Part shown: positions 1 to 5,218 of the stretch, in pieces
How positions within the stretch are numbered: position 1 is the stretch's first letter
How the letters are laid out: each line of letters starts with the position of its first letter
Origin: an uncultured Mycoplasmatota bacterium
GTDB lineage: Bacteria; Bacillota_I; Bacilli_A; RF39; UBA660
Reading direction: 5' to 3'
NCBI GenBank assembly: GCA_900552235.1
Contig: URYZ01000030.1
Span: 1 to 9,555 of the forward strand
Length of the DNA stretch: 9,555 nucleotides
Translations under genes and position numbers: made by a program
The notes under the pieces: generated by a model
Seen by the model: only the letters and a program-made list of their open reading frames with translations
What the model was told of the DNA's origin: nothing
Databases searched by the model: none

Positions 1-29
1 TAGGTAGTAATAAACTACTAACTGATTTA

Positions 30-60
30 AGTATACCATGAAAATAACTAAAATTTACAA
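30..60 (-). promoter_or_regulatory. Possible promoter pointing left out of the window
   Basis: On the minus strand there is an extended -10 TGGTATACT (TATACT at 30-35) with a weak -35 candidate TTGTAA (55-60), 19 bases away. The extended -10 resembles those of the methylase and Fic genes (ATGGTATAAT). It would drive a gene lying left of the window. No such gene can be seen here, so the call is tentative. Confidence 0.3.
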
Positions 61-94
61 AAAATTGATAATAATTATTAAGCGGGATAAAGGG

Positions 95-152
95 AATGAT
101 AGCACTACTATATTTAATGCCATATAAATAAAAGTTCTATAGTGCTATCATT
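95..152. repeat. Perfect 13-bp inverted repeat with a 32-base loop
   Basis: AATGATAGCACTA (95-107) is exactly complementary to TAGTGCTATCATT (140-152). Read on the plus strand, the right arm is followed by a T-rich stretch, so this could be a terminator for a gene to the left. The 32-base loop is longer than usual for a terminator, which leaves open a small structured RNA or the ends of a vanished short element. Confidence 0.55.
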
Positions 153-156
153 TCTT

Positions 157-174
157 ATTTTGCACTTGCAAAAT
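157..174. repeat. 8-bp palindrome with 2-base centre
   Basis: ATTTTGCA and TGCAAAAT flank CT. The symmetry suits a dimeric DNA-binding protein site or the tip of a mobile element end. Nothing next to it tells which. Confidence 0.4.
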
Positions 175-246
175 CGGGTTAAAAATATGGAAGATTTCTA
201 CCATACTTCTTTTTAAAGGTTTATAAATAAAGGAGATTTTTAGCAA

Positions 247-290
247 AATAAAAAAGCCATAACTTGGATGTGATGCCAAAATTATGACCA
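247..290 (-). terminator. Rho-independent terminator of the restriction-modification operon
   Basis: On the minus strand, just after the endonuclease stop codon, GTCATAA pairs with TTATGGC (one G-T pair). An inner TTGG/CCAA stem lies within the loop, and TTTTTT follows the 3' arm. The position right behind the last gene of the operon supports the call. The hairpin accounts for part of the near-repeat ACTTGGATGT seen at 262-271 and 293-302. Confidence 0.6.
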
Positions 291-301
291 ACACTTGGAT
301 G

Positions 302-1111
302 TTAATAATTAATATTAAGTTCTTCTAATATTTCCTTATATTTTTCTGTAGGAAATAGAATTGGTAATATTTCTTCTACAACTTGTTTATTATTTATGAT
401 TTTTTTCCACGAATTTTTTGAAACGTTTTCTTTTAATTCTTTTTTTGTTTCTTCCCAATTTTCTTCAAAATTTAATTCAATTTTATTATCTTCAGATAAT
501 TTCCATTTAAATAAATATTCAGTCATTTCATCCCAAATTGCAACTTTATCAAGATATGATGTAAACTCATCACCATAGAATAAATGTAATTTGACTTTAT
601 CTTCATGAAATTGTTGCATTTGATTAGAATAGTATCTTTTGTTTTTCACTAAAGTTTGATCAACGAACCACATACCAGCTTCTATTTCTTTATTTGGATA
701 TGTTTCTTTTAAATATTCAACTTTTTTTATAAAATTTTCAAACTGTCCTCTCTTTTTAGTCGAATCGTGATCATCCCTCATTTTTTGTTCAATCATAAAG
801 ATTTTATTATTATATTCAAATAATTGATCAAATAAAATTGTTTCACCTTTATAAGTAGCTCTCTTTGGTAAATTCTTGTAATACTTACTCAAATATACGG
901 TAATAATATCTTCAACAAAATCTCCAAAACTAATTTCGTGTGATTGAGTTATATTTTGTATCAATTTTAGTTTTGGTGTAGTTGGTCTAAATATTCCAAT
1001 ATACCTATCAGAATTGCTTGCTACTTTATTAATTAAATCTGCTTTTGCATTTTTATACACCATCTTTTTTAACTCATCTACAAATTCATTATAATCTAAA
1101 ATATTAACCAT
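302..1111 (-). CDS. Type II restriction endonuclease, HinfI-like (predicted GANTC cutter)
   Basis: Protein of 269 residues, close to the length of R.HinfI as I recall it (about 260). It lies directly behind a methylase that strongly resembles M.HinfI, and the identification rests mainly on that context. A plausible PD-(D/E)xK nuclease core is visible: Asp95 (ILFDQLF) followed by Glu108-Gln-Lys110 at the end of a predicted beta strand (KIFMIEQK), with an acidic helix around Glu67 before it. The likely role is to cut double-stranded DNA at unmethylated sites in the cytoplasm, as defence against phage and plasmids. The start ATG lies inside the methylase gene (8-base overlap) and has its own GGAGGT 5 bases upstream, so the pair is translationally coupled with the methylase made first. 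The family most likely belongs with the HinfI/TdeIII group of endonucleases. No truncation is seen. Exact cleavage specificity is inference. Confidence 0.85.
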   Translation of the reverse strand: MVNILDYNEFVDELKKMVYKNAKADLINKVASNSDRYIGIFRPTTPKLKLIQNITQSHEISFGDFVEDIITVYLSKYYKNLPKRATYKGETILFDQLFEYNNKIFMIEQKMRDDHDSTKKRGQFENFIKKVEYLKETYPNKEIEAGMWFVDQTLVKNKRYYSNQMQQFHEDKVKLHLFYGDEFTSYLDKVAIWDEMTEYLFKWKLSEDNKIELNFEENWEETKKELKENVSKNSWKKIINNKQVVEEILPILFPTEKYKEILEELNINY

Positions 1112-2210
1112 GTTTTACCTCCATATTATTATATCTATATCTTAATTCATCAATTGAAATAAGTTCGTTTTCTTTTACATAAAAATAGTCCCACCCATTA
1201 TTATTTGTTTTTTTTAGATATTTTGCAGACATTTTATGTATAGATAATACTTCGTCATTATCATAGACATTCCCATCAATATTTACTTTACATATTTCAA
1301 TTCCATCTTTATTATATAAAGATTGATTTTCTTTTACCATTCCAGATTCAACGAGTTTTTTCATAGGAACCTTGGGTGGCTTTACTTCAAGTTTTAAATT
1401 AGTAATGTCATCGTTTATTGGAACTATTTTATTAATTCGTTCTTCTGCAGCTTTATTATAGCTATGCTCTCTTTCAATACCAATATAATTTCTTCCTAAC
1501 AATTTAGCAATTGCACCAGTTGTTCCTGTACCAAAAAATGGATCTAGCACAATGTCATTTGGCTTAGAAGTAGATAATATAACTTTATACAAAAGTTTTT
1601 CTGGTTTTTGAGTTGAATGTATCTTTTTACCATCTTCACCCTTAAGTCTTTCATTTCCAATACATATTCCGATATCCCATACACTTTTATCTTGCTTTTC
1701 ATTATTTAAATACTTCATAGTTTTATAATTAAATGTATACTTAGATTTCTTAGATTTTGTGCACCATATTAAGGTTTCATGAGAATTTTGAAATCTAGTA
1801 CCAGCAAAATTTGGTGCAGCATTGGGTTTAGACCATATAACATCATTTAAAATCCAATAATCTAAATTTTGCATTATATAACCAAGTCTATATATATTTT
1901 GAAATGAACCAATTACCCATATAGAACCGTCCTTTTTTAATACTCTTTTGCATTCCTTTAACCACTCAAAGCAAAATCTATCGTACTCATTATAACTTGA
2001 AAATTTATCCCATTCATCTTCTACGCCCTGAAACTTTGTCCCATCAGTTCTATGTAGTTCACCCTCTGTTTGCATAAAATAAGGAGGATCAGCAAATATT
2101 AAATCGACACTCTCATCAGGTATTTTTTTAAGATTTTCAATCGTATCTCCCTCAATTATTGTATTTTTAATTTTATTTATATCATAATATTTTTCATCTG
2201 TTATTTTCAT
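1104..2210 (-). CDS. DNA adenine-N6 methyltransferase, HinfI/CcrM type (beta class, predicted GANTC)
   Basis: Protein of 368 residues, the length of M.HinfI/CcrM enzymes. It transfers a methyl group from S-adenosylmethionine to adenine N6 and so protects the host from the partner endonuclease. Motif order is that of beta-class enzymes: catalytic motif IV DPPY at 41-44, then the target region including WVIGSFQNIYR (98-108) and SKPNAAPNFAGTRF (127-140), HSTQKP at 198-203 (motif X region), and the AdoMet-binding motif I DPFFGTGTTG at 223-232. A C-terminal extension with SIHKMSAKYLKK and NNNGWDYFY (about 323-344) matches the extra DNA-recognition domain of CcrM/HinfI methylases. Similarity to M.HinfI as remembered is high throughout, so GANTC is the predicted site. 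The start has a perfect AGGAGGT (2216-2222) 5 bases upstream. It is the first gene of the operon and overlaps the endonuclease by 8 bases. Confidence 0.95.
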   Translation of the reverse strand: MKITDEKYYDINKIKNTIIEGDTIENLKKIPDESVDLIFADPPYFMQTEGELHRTDGTKFQGVEDEWDKFSSYNEYDRFCFEWLKECKRVLKKDGSIWVIGSFQNIYRLGYIMQNLDYWILNDVIWSKPNAAPNFAGTRFQNSHETLIWCTKSKKSKYTFNYKTMKYLNNEKQDKSVWDIGICIGNERLKGEDGKKIHSTQKPEKLLYKVILSTSKPNDIVLDPFFGTGTTGAIAKLLGRNYIGIEREHSYNKAAEERINKIVPINDDITNLKLEVKPPKVPMKKLVESGMVKENQSLYNKDGIEICKVNIDGNVYDNDEVLSIHKMSAKYLKKTNNNGWDYFYVKENELISIDELRYRYNNMEVKHG

Positions 2211-2236
2211 TTTTTACCTCCTAATAAGCTACTATA

Positions 2237-2265
2237 ATTATACCATTAAAATTTAAAAAATGCTA
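2237..2265 (-). promoter_or_regulatory. Promoter of the restriction-modification operon
   Basis: Minus-strand extended -10 TGGTATAAT (TATAAT at 2237-2242) lies about 27 bases before the methylase start. The -35 at 17-base spacing (TAGCAT) is poor, so the extended -10 probably carries recognition. The -35 region lies inside the 3' arm of the preceding terminator, so the end of one transcription unit and the start of the next are interlocked. Confidence 0.65.
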
Positions 2266-2274
2266 GGTATCAAG
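2237..2274 (-). repeat. 38-bp promoter-leader module, copy 1
   Basis: Matches 3106-3143 at 32 of 38 positions without gaps, including TATAAT at one end and a perfect 12-mer CTTGATACCTAG (minus strand) at the other, with exactly the same distance between them. This copy precedes the R-M operon. Confidence 0.75.
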
Positions 2275-2282
2275 CATTTTTT
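2255..2282 (-). terminator. Terminator overlapping the stop codon of the membrane protein gene
   Basis: Perfect 10-bp stem AAAAAATGCT/AGCATTTTTT with an 8-base loop. Because A-run and T-run face each other it can act in both directions. On the minus strand the loop starts with the TGA stop codon (2272-2270) of the small membrane protein, so the 5' arm is its last codons. Confidence 0.65.
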
Positions 2283-2677
2283 GTTAAAATATTTAATATA
2301 GGAATAATAATGTAAACCGTCATAAAAATAATTGCTAAAAACTTTTCATAGGTTGATAGGGGTGTTAATATTGAAATTCTTTTCCATTCCTCTTTATATA
2401 AATTGCCAAATTCTTTTTCCATTTCATTAATGATATCAAATTTCACTTTATTTCTTTTGCAAAAATTAATAATTGTTAATAACCAAACTAGGCATATTAT
2501 TAATCCAACAAAAGATGTAATAATTGTTTCAACTAAATTTGGCTTTTGAAAAAGAATATATGATAAAAAGGCGAGATTAATTGTTAAATATATGTTATTT
2601 TGTGTAACTCTTTTTTCACTATTCTTTTCAGCAGACTCTACAAAAATTTTATATTGTTCAAATCTATATTCTTTCAT
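2270..2677 (-). CDS. Small three-helix membrane protein, RipA-like, partner of the TIR protein
   Basis: Protein of 135 residues from the ATG at 2677. A TTG at 2692 in the same frame would add 5 residues, but the ATG sits one base after the TIR stop codon (TAAtATG), which suggests translational coupling. A basic N-terminal segment (RFEQYKIFVESAEK, then KRVTQNNIYLTIN at 22-34) leads into a helical hairpin (about 30-44 and 50-71). A cytoplasmic stretch with EEW (96-98) follows, then a third helix at about 112-131. The arrangement resembles the RipA-family octameric membrane proteins and the 2TM/3TM proteins found beside TIR and nucleotide-signal genes in bacterial defence loci. That family name is from memory. 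In that setting it would be the effector that damages or gates the membrane when the TIR enzyme makes a signal. That role is inference from the gene pair, not visible in the sequence. Confidence 0.8.
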   Translation of the reverse strand: MKEYRFEQYKIFVESAEKNSEKRVTQNNIYLTINLAFLSYILFQKPNLVETIITSFVGLIICLVWLLTIINFCKRNKVKFDIINEMEKEFGNLYKEEWKRISILTPLSTYEKFLAIIFMTVYIIIPILNILTKNA

Positions 2678-2678
2678 A

Positions 2679-3062
2679 TTATAAGCTATCAATCCAATTT
2701 TTGATATTATTCCAACTCCAATTTACAGTTAGAATGTTATTCATTTCATCTGGCAAATAAGAATTGTATTTTTCATCATTGTGTCCCCATATTCCTCTAC
2801 ATGGTATTTTTTCTTCTTTAGCACATTTTATTTCCCAAATTTGTCCCGAAGCTTTTTTAGTATTTTTTGTAATAATGACTAATACACCATCACAACCTTT
2901 AATTTTAGTTCTGCATTTTTCCTTCCAGTCTGTTTTCCATGGCTCCTTTACTGACATATCAACAAATTCAAATGGTGATTTATCAAGTTTTGATTGACCT
3001 ACAATGAAATCTCTTAAATTCGCATCTTCAATTGGAAAACTTATAAATATTCTTTTAGCCAT
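2679..3062 (-). CDS. TIR-domain protein, ThsB/MTH538-like
   Basis: Protein of 127 residues consisting of a single TIR-like domain. The first strand is RIFISFP (4-10), followed by an acidic loop with Asp13. A central strand GVLVIITKNT (59-68) comes next, then SGQIWEIKCAKEEKIP (72-87), where Glu77 in the W-E-I context is the expected catalytic glutamate of NAD-cleaving TIR proteins. It ends IWGHNDEKYNSYLP and a terminal helix, as in the TIR-like family (formerly DUF1863) that includes Thoeris ThsB. The probable role is to sense infection and make an NAD-derived signal. An ATG 39 bases further upstream is in frame, but the ATG at 3062 has AAAGGAGG 8 bases before it and gives the standard TIR beginning. 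It is the first gene of a two-gene operon with the membrane protein, with a 1-base gap. No ThsA-type SIR2 or macro-domain gene is present nearby, so this is not a classical Thoeris system. Confidence 0.85.
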   Translation of the reverse strand: MAKRIFISFPIEDANLRDFIVGQSKLDKSPFEFVDMSVKEPWKTDWKEKCRTKIKGCDGVLVIITKNTKKASGQIWEIKCAKEEKIPCRGIWGHNDEKYNSYLPDEMNNILTVNWSWNNIKNWIDSL

Positions 3063-3105
3063 AACCAAATCCTCCTTTTTTAAGCAAGTTACTGCTAACA
3101 ATTAA

Positions 3106-3134
3106 ATTATACTATAAAATTTTTAAAAAGTCTA
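3106..3134 (-). promoter_or_regulatory. Promoter of the TIR-membrane protein operon
   Basis: Minus-strand -10 TATAAT (3106-3111) with a -35 candidate TAGACT 17 bases upstream (4 of 6 consensus). It lies about 44 bases before the TIR start codon. The 12-mer CTTGATACCTAG ends 25 bases upstream of the -10, as in the R-M promoter. Confidence 0.6.
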
Positions 3135-3143
3135 GGTATCAAG
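3106..3143 (-). repeat. 38-bp promoter-leader module, copy 2
   Basis: Second copy of the module at 2237-2274, 32 of 38 positions identical. This copy precedes the TIR module. Unlike copy 1 it has no perfect terminator stem around the 12-mer. Confidence 0.75.
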
Positions 3144-3201
3144 TGAAAAATGCAATATTATTAGATTAACTTTAAAGTAAAGCTACATATAATTGTTTAT
3201 T

Positions 3202-3572
3202 TTATTTTTTAAAAATATTCTTATATAGCTGTGTTCCATTTGGATTTCTTATATTTGATAAATTAATAGTGATTATTCCGAGTTTTAATTTGTTACTTTT
3301 AAACTTATCATTTTCTTTTATAGGTATTATTCTTCTTATTATTTCTATATCGTTTTTAGGTGTAAATGATAAATTAGTAAAGTCTTTATTCGGTATAACT
3401 TCATAATAAAATAATTAACACCATACATTTCTTTTAATTTATTAACATAATTTTCTATTTCAATTCTAGTTCTAAAACTATTATGTGCTAAAGGTATAGG
3501 AAATTTATCCTCATCCATAAACATAAATAAATCAAGTGGAGTGTCATAATTATTGTGATAAATGATAATCAA
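3202..3572 (-). pseudogene. Frameshifted gene of unknown function
   Basis: Two consecutive reading frames make one sensible protein if a single T is restored in the run of four T (plus-strand A-run 3408-3411). The first half (about 55 residues: IIIYHNNYDTPLDLF ... NKLKEMYGVNYF) then continues as YYEVIPNKDFTNLSF ... NGTQLYKNIFKK up to TAA at 3204-3202. Without the extra base the first frame runs on as LHLKTI and stops at 3345. The product would be about 123 residues, soluble and of mixed alpha/beta look. I do not recognise the family. The first possible start is a TTG at 3572, overlapping the end of the recombinase fragment by 23 bases, with no clear ribosome binding site. Alternatives are a sequencing error in the homopolymer or a slippage-controlled gene. 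Confidence 0.55.
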
Positions 3573-3972
3573 TTAAGTCATAATAAAATGAGTTTCTTAA
3601 ATTTAATTTTTTAATTTCTATTGTTGTACCTAACGTTTCTATTTCTATGTCATCAATATATTTAGAAATCAGTTTTTGTTTATTGGTTTTATCTAAATGA
3701 TTCCAACGAACAAACAAATCAATTATATTTTCAGGGTGAAGATAATCTTCTATTTCTTTTTTGTCTTTAATAAGCAATAAATCATCCATAGTAAAGTTTA
3801 AATTTTCATACTGTTTACTATCTTGTTTTTCTAATACTTGTCTTTTATATTCTATTTGTTTTAATTCATTATCAAATTCATCAAGTTTAACTATACCTTT
3901 AATGTATGCTATTTTAATCCTATCTTTTTCCTTATCTAGTTCTTTTAATTCTTTTGTTTCTATATTTAACAT
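3550..3972 (-). CDS. C-terminal fragment of a large serine recombinase (mobile-element remnant)
   Basis: Open frame of 140 residues from the ATG at 3972, which has AAAGGAG 8 bases upstream. An in-frame start 24 bases further upstream is less well placed. The content is the typical tail of large serine recombinases: a coiled-coil segment (KELDKEKDRIKIAYIKGIV, 9-27, followed by EFDNELKQIEYKRQVLE, 32-48) and a closing segment WNHLDKTNKQKLISKYIDDIEIE (90-112). The catalytic resolvase domain with its serine, the recombinase domain and the zinc ribbon (about 350-400 residues) are all missing, so it cannot recombine DNA by itself. It begins shortly after the tRNA-Gly terminator, where the rest of the gene has been lost. 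It could be expressed as a small coiled-coil protein, but a decaying remnant is more likely. It marks past integration of a mobile element here. Confidence 0.7.
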   Translation of the reverse strand: MLNIETKELKELDKEKDRIKIAYIKGIVKLDEFDNELKQIEYKRQVLEKQDSKQYENLNFTMDDLLLIKDKKEIEDYLHPENIIDLFVRWNHLDKTNKQKLISKYIDDIEIETLGTTIEIKKLNLRNSFYYDLIDYHLSQ

Positions 3973-3994
3973 AAAATCAACTCCTTTACATAAC

Positions 3995-4020
3995 AAAAAA
4001 ACTAACTATTTCTAGTTAGC
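3995..4020 (-). terminator. Terminator of the tRNA-Gly gene
   Basis: On the minus strand CTAACTA and TAGTTAG form a perfect 7-bp stem with a GAAA tetraloop, followed by seven T. It lies about 45 bases after the tRNA 3' end and before the recombinase fragment. Confidence 0.8.
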
Positions 4021-4063
4021 GTTTATTACTCTCAGAAGTTAATTTCCGAGTTTCCTATCAATC

Positions 4064-4138
4064 TGGAGCAAATGACGGGAATCGAACCCGCATCCTAGCC
4101 TTGGCAAGGCCATGTTCTAACCATTGAACCACATCTGC
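4064..4138 (-). tRNA. tRNA-Gly(GCC)
   Basis: The minus strand folds into a full cloverleaf: acceptor GCAGATG/CATTTGC (4138-4132 with 4074-4068; one G-T pair), D stem GTTC/GAAC, anticodon stem TGGCC/GGCTA around the 7-base loop TTGCCAA with anticodon GCC, T stem CGGG/CCCG with loop TTCGATT, discriminator T and an encoded CCA (4066-4064). All expected tRNA-Gly identity elements seen are consistent. It separates the defence region from the Fic gene and, with the recombinase remnant beside it, is a natural candidate for an island boundary. Confidence 0.97.
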
Positions 4139-4151
4139 AATAACAATTATT

Positions 4152-4180
4152 ATCTTATCAAAAGATTAATAAAAAATCAA
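4152..4180 (-). promoter_or_regulatory. Promoter of the tRNA-Gly gene
   Basis: Minus-strand -35 TTGATT (4180-4175) and extended -10 TGATAAGAT (TAAGAT at 4157-4152), separated by 17 bases, end 13 bases before the tRNA. Confidence 0.65.
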
Positions 4181-4220
4181 TTGTTTTATAAATTTTTTTA
4201 AAATATTTGTGATTTATATT

Positions 4221-4253
4221 AACAAAAAAGAGAAATTTAATCTCTTTTTTGTT
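4221..4253 (-). terminator. Terminator overlapping the end of the Fic gene
   Basis: Perfect 13-bp stem (AACAAAAAAGAGA with TCTCTTTTTTGTT) and a 7-base loop that holds the Fic stop codon TAA (4239-4237). The last codons of Fic (KQKRD) form the 5' arm. A-run opposite T-run allows action in both directions. Confidence 0.75.
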
Positions 4254-5121
4254 TTGTTCTTGTAATATCTTTTTCTTCACGTACTTTATTATTTATATCA
4301 AGCTCAATTATTGAATCACATATTTTATATCTATAAAAATTTTTAATATCGGTATAATCGTTTTCATTATTTGCTTTATTCATAGCTTTATGATATTCAG
4401 TTCTTTCATTTACCTTAATATATATTGGAGGTAAATTAACATCTTCGATTAATTTATTAATAAAACCTCTTATTACACGACCATTACCATCACTAAAGGG
4501 ATGAATTTTTATAAGTTTACACTTGATTTCAATACACTTGTCTAAGTAATCAAGTAAAATATTAGGATTTTTACTTTCTCTAACATTTTTAGAACTATTT
4601 ATTAATACTAAAATTTCTTTATTTATTTCTTCTAGTTTTGGCCTAATCATACTCCATTCAGAAAGATCTGTTCCTGTACCTGGCAAATAAACATCAAAGT
4701 TTCTAAATGTACCAGCGCATTCTGGATGAGGACTTGTTTTAAATAGCATTCTGTGTAAATCTAGTAAAGTATAAACATCAAACATATAATTAATATCACT
4801 TGAATGGATATATTCATACATGTATTTAAGTCCTTCAATTTCAACTTTTCCATGAATATCGTTTTTATTTACTTCTTCAATTTCACTTTCATTTTTTATA
4901 TATTTATTAACAAAAGCAGTTTTGATTTTATCAAACTCAATTGTATCCCAATTTATTAAATAATAAGCTTTTATAAGTGTTGTAGGTATTTCTGCATCGT
5001 TTGAATATAATTTATTTTTACTTTTTCTGTATTTATATCCAAGAAAAGATTCTTTTATAAAAAACATTGGATCAAGTCCCGAATTAATAAATTTGGTCAT
5101 TAGTTTCATTGCTTCTTCCAT
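4237..5121 (-). CDS. fic: Fic-domain protein (predicted protein AMP-transferase)
   Basis: Protein of 294 residues. The complete Fic motif HPFSDGNGR lies at 207-215 with the catalytic His207. The upstream flap region AGTFRNFDVYLPGTG (136-150) is the segment that docks target proteins. Fic enzymes move AMP (rarely other nucleotide parts) from ATP to a hydroxyl of a target protein. An N-terminal helix with NESEIEEV (77-84) sits where class II Fic proteins carry the inhibitory (S/T)xxxE(G/N) motif. SEIEE fits SxxxE but is followed by Val, so self-inhibition is likely but slightly atypical. No separate antitoxin gene adjoins it, in line with built-in inhibition. An ATG 12 bases further upstream is in frame, but GGAGGT stands at the right distance for the ATG at 5121 and the promoter would leave almost no leader for the earlier one. 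The target is unknown. Roles in phage defence, toxin action or regulation all remain possible. Confidence 0.9.
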   Translation of the reverse strand: MEEAMKLMTKFINSGLDPMFFIKESFLGYKYRKSKNKLYSNDAEIPTTLIKAYYLINWDTIEFDKIKTAFVNKYIKNESEIEEVNKNDIHGKVEIEGLKYMYEYIHSSDINYMFDVYTLLDLHRMLFKTSPHPECAGTFRNFDVYLPGTGTDLSEWSMIRPKLEEINKEILVLINSSKNVRESKNPNILLDYLDKCIEIKCKLIKIHPFSDGNGRVIRGFINKLIEDVNLPPIYIKVNERTEYHKAMNKANNENDYTDIKNFYRYKICDSIIELDINNKVREEKDITRTKQKRD

Positions 5122-5143
5122 ATATACCTCCATTTGATGCTAA

Positions 5144-5172
5144 ATTATACCATTTTTTTTAATAAAAGTCAA
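5144..5172 (-). promoter_or_regulatory. Promoter of the Fic gene
   Basis: Minus-strand -35 TTGACT (5172-5167), 17-base spacer, extended -10 TGGTATAAT (TATAAT at 5149-5144). It is close to consensus and the strongest promoter by sequence in the window. The predicted start of transcription leaves a leader of about 16 bases. Confidence 0.8.
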
Positions 5173-5218
5173 TTTGTTTATTGTTTTTTTAATAATAGAT
5201 AACGAAAAAACTTTAGAA

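Larger units (their letters stand above)
1..301. other. Gene-free stretch with inverted repeats at the left edge
   Basis: No reading frame of useful length with a ribosome binding site is visible on either strand. The stretch holds a possible leftward promoter near its left end, two inverted repeats (95-152 and 157-174), a smaller hairpin TATGG/CCATA at 186-205 and the terminator of the restriction-modification operon at its right end. Base composition resembles the rest of the window. It may be the worn junction of the accessory region or the end of a lost element, but nothing identifies a transposase or integrase. Confidence 0.6.

Noticed and set aside
37..39. ATG on the minus strand opening a frame to the left edge
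   Set aside because: Only 13 codons are visible, there is no ribosome binding site, and it overlaps the likely -10 element.
262..302. Near-perfect direct repeat ACTTGGATGT at 262-271 and 293-302, as a possible attachment site or CRISPR-like repeat
   Set aside because: Only two short copies, one of them partly inside the hairpin that ends the R-M operon, and no match to the tRNA 3' end.
2270..2272. TGA read as Trp (Mycoplasma code)
   Set aside because: TGA here falls at the expected C-terminus, inside the loop of a terminator, and Trp is encoded by TGG in the genes. The standard bacterial code fits.
2764..2997. Plus-strand frame opposite the TIR gene (also 396-578, 3761-4015 and 5586-5774)
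   Set aside because: Shadows of well-supported minus-strand genes, without ribosome binding sites and with no protein-like features.
2679..3062. Classical Thoeris type I
   Set aside because: The TIR protein fits ThsB, but no SIR2/SLOG ThsA gene exists in the window. The partner is a small membrane protein.
4064..4100. Duplication of the tRNA-Gly 3' end elsewhere in the window as the far attachment site of an integrated element
   Set aside because: No second copy of the tRNA end was found by eye in 1-4000. The other end may lie outside the window.
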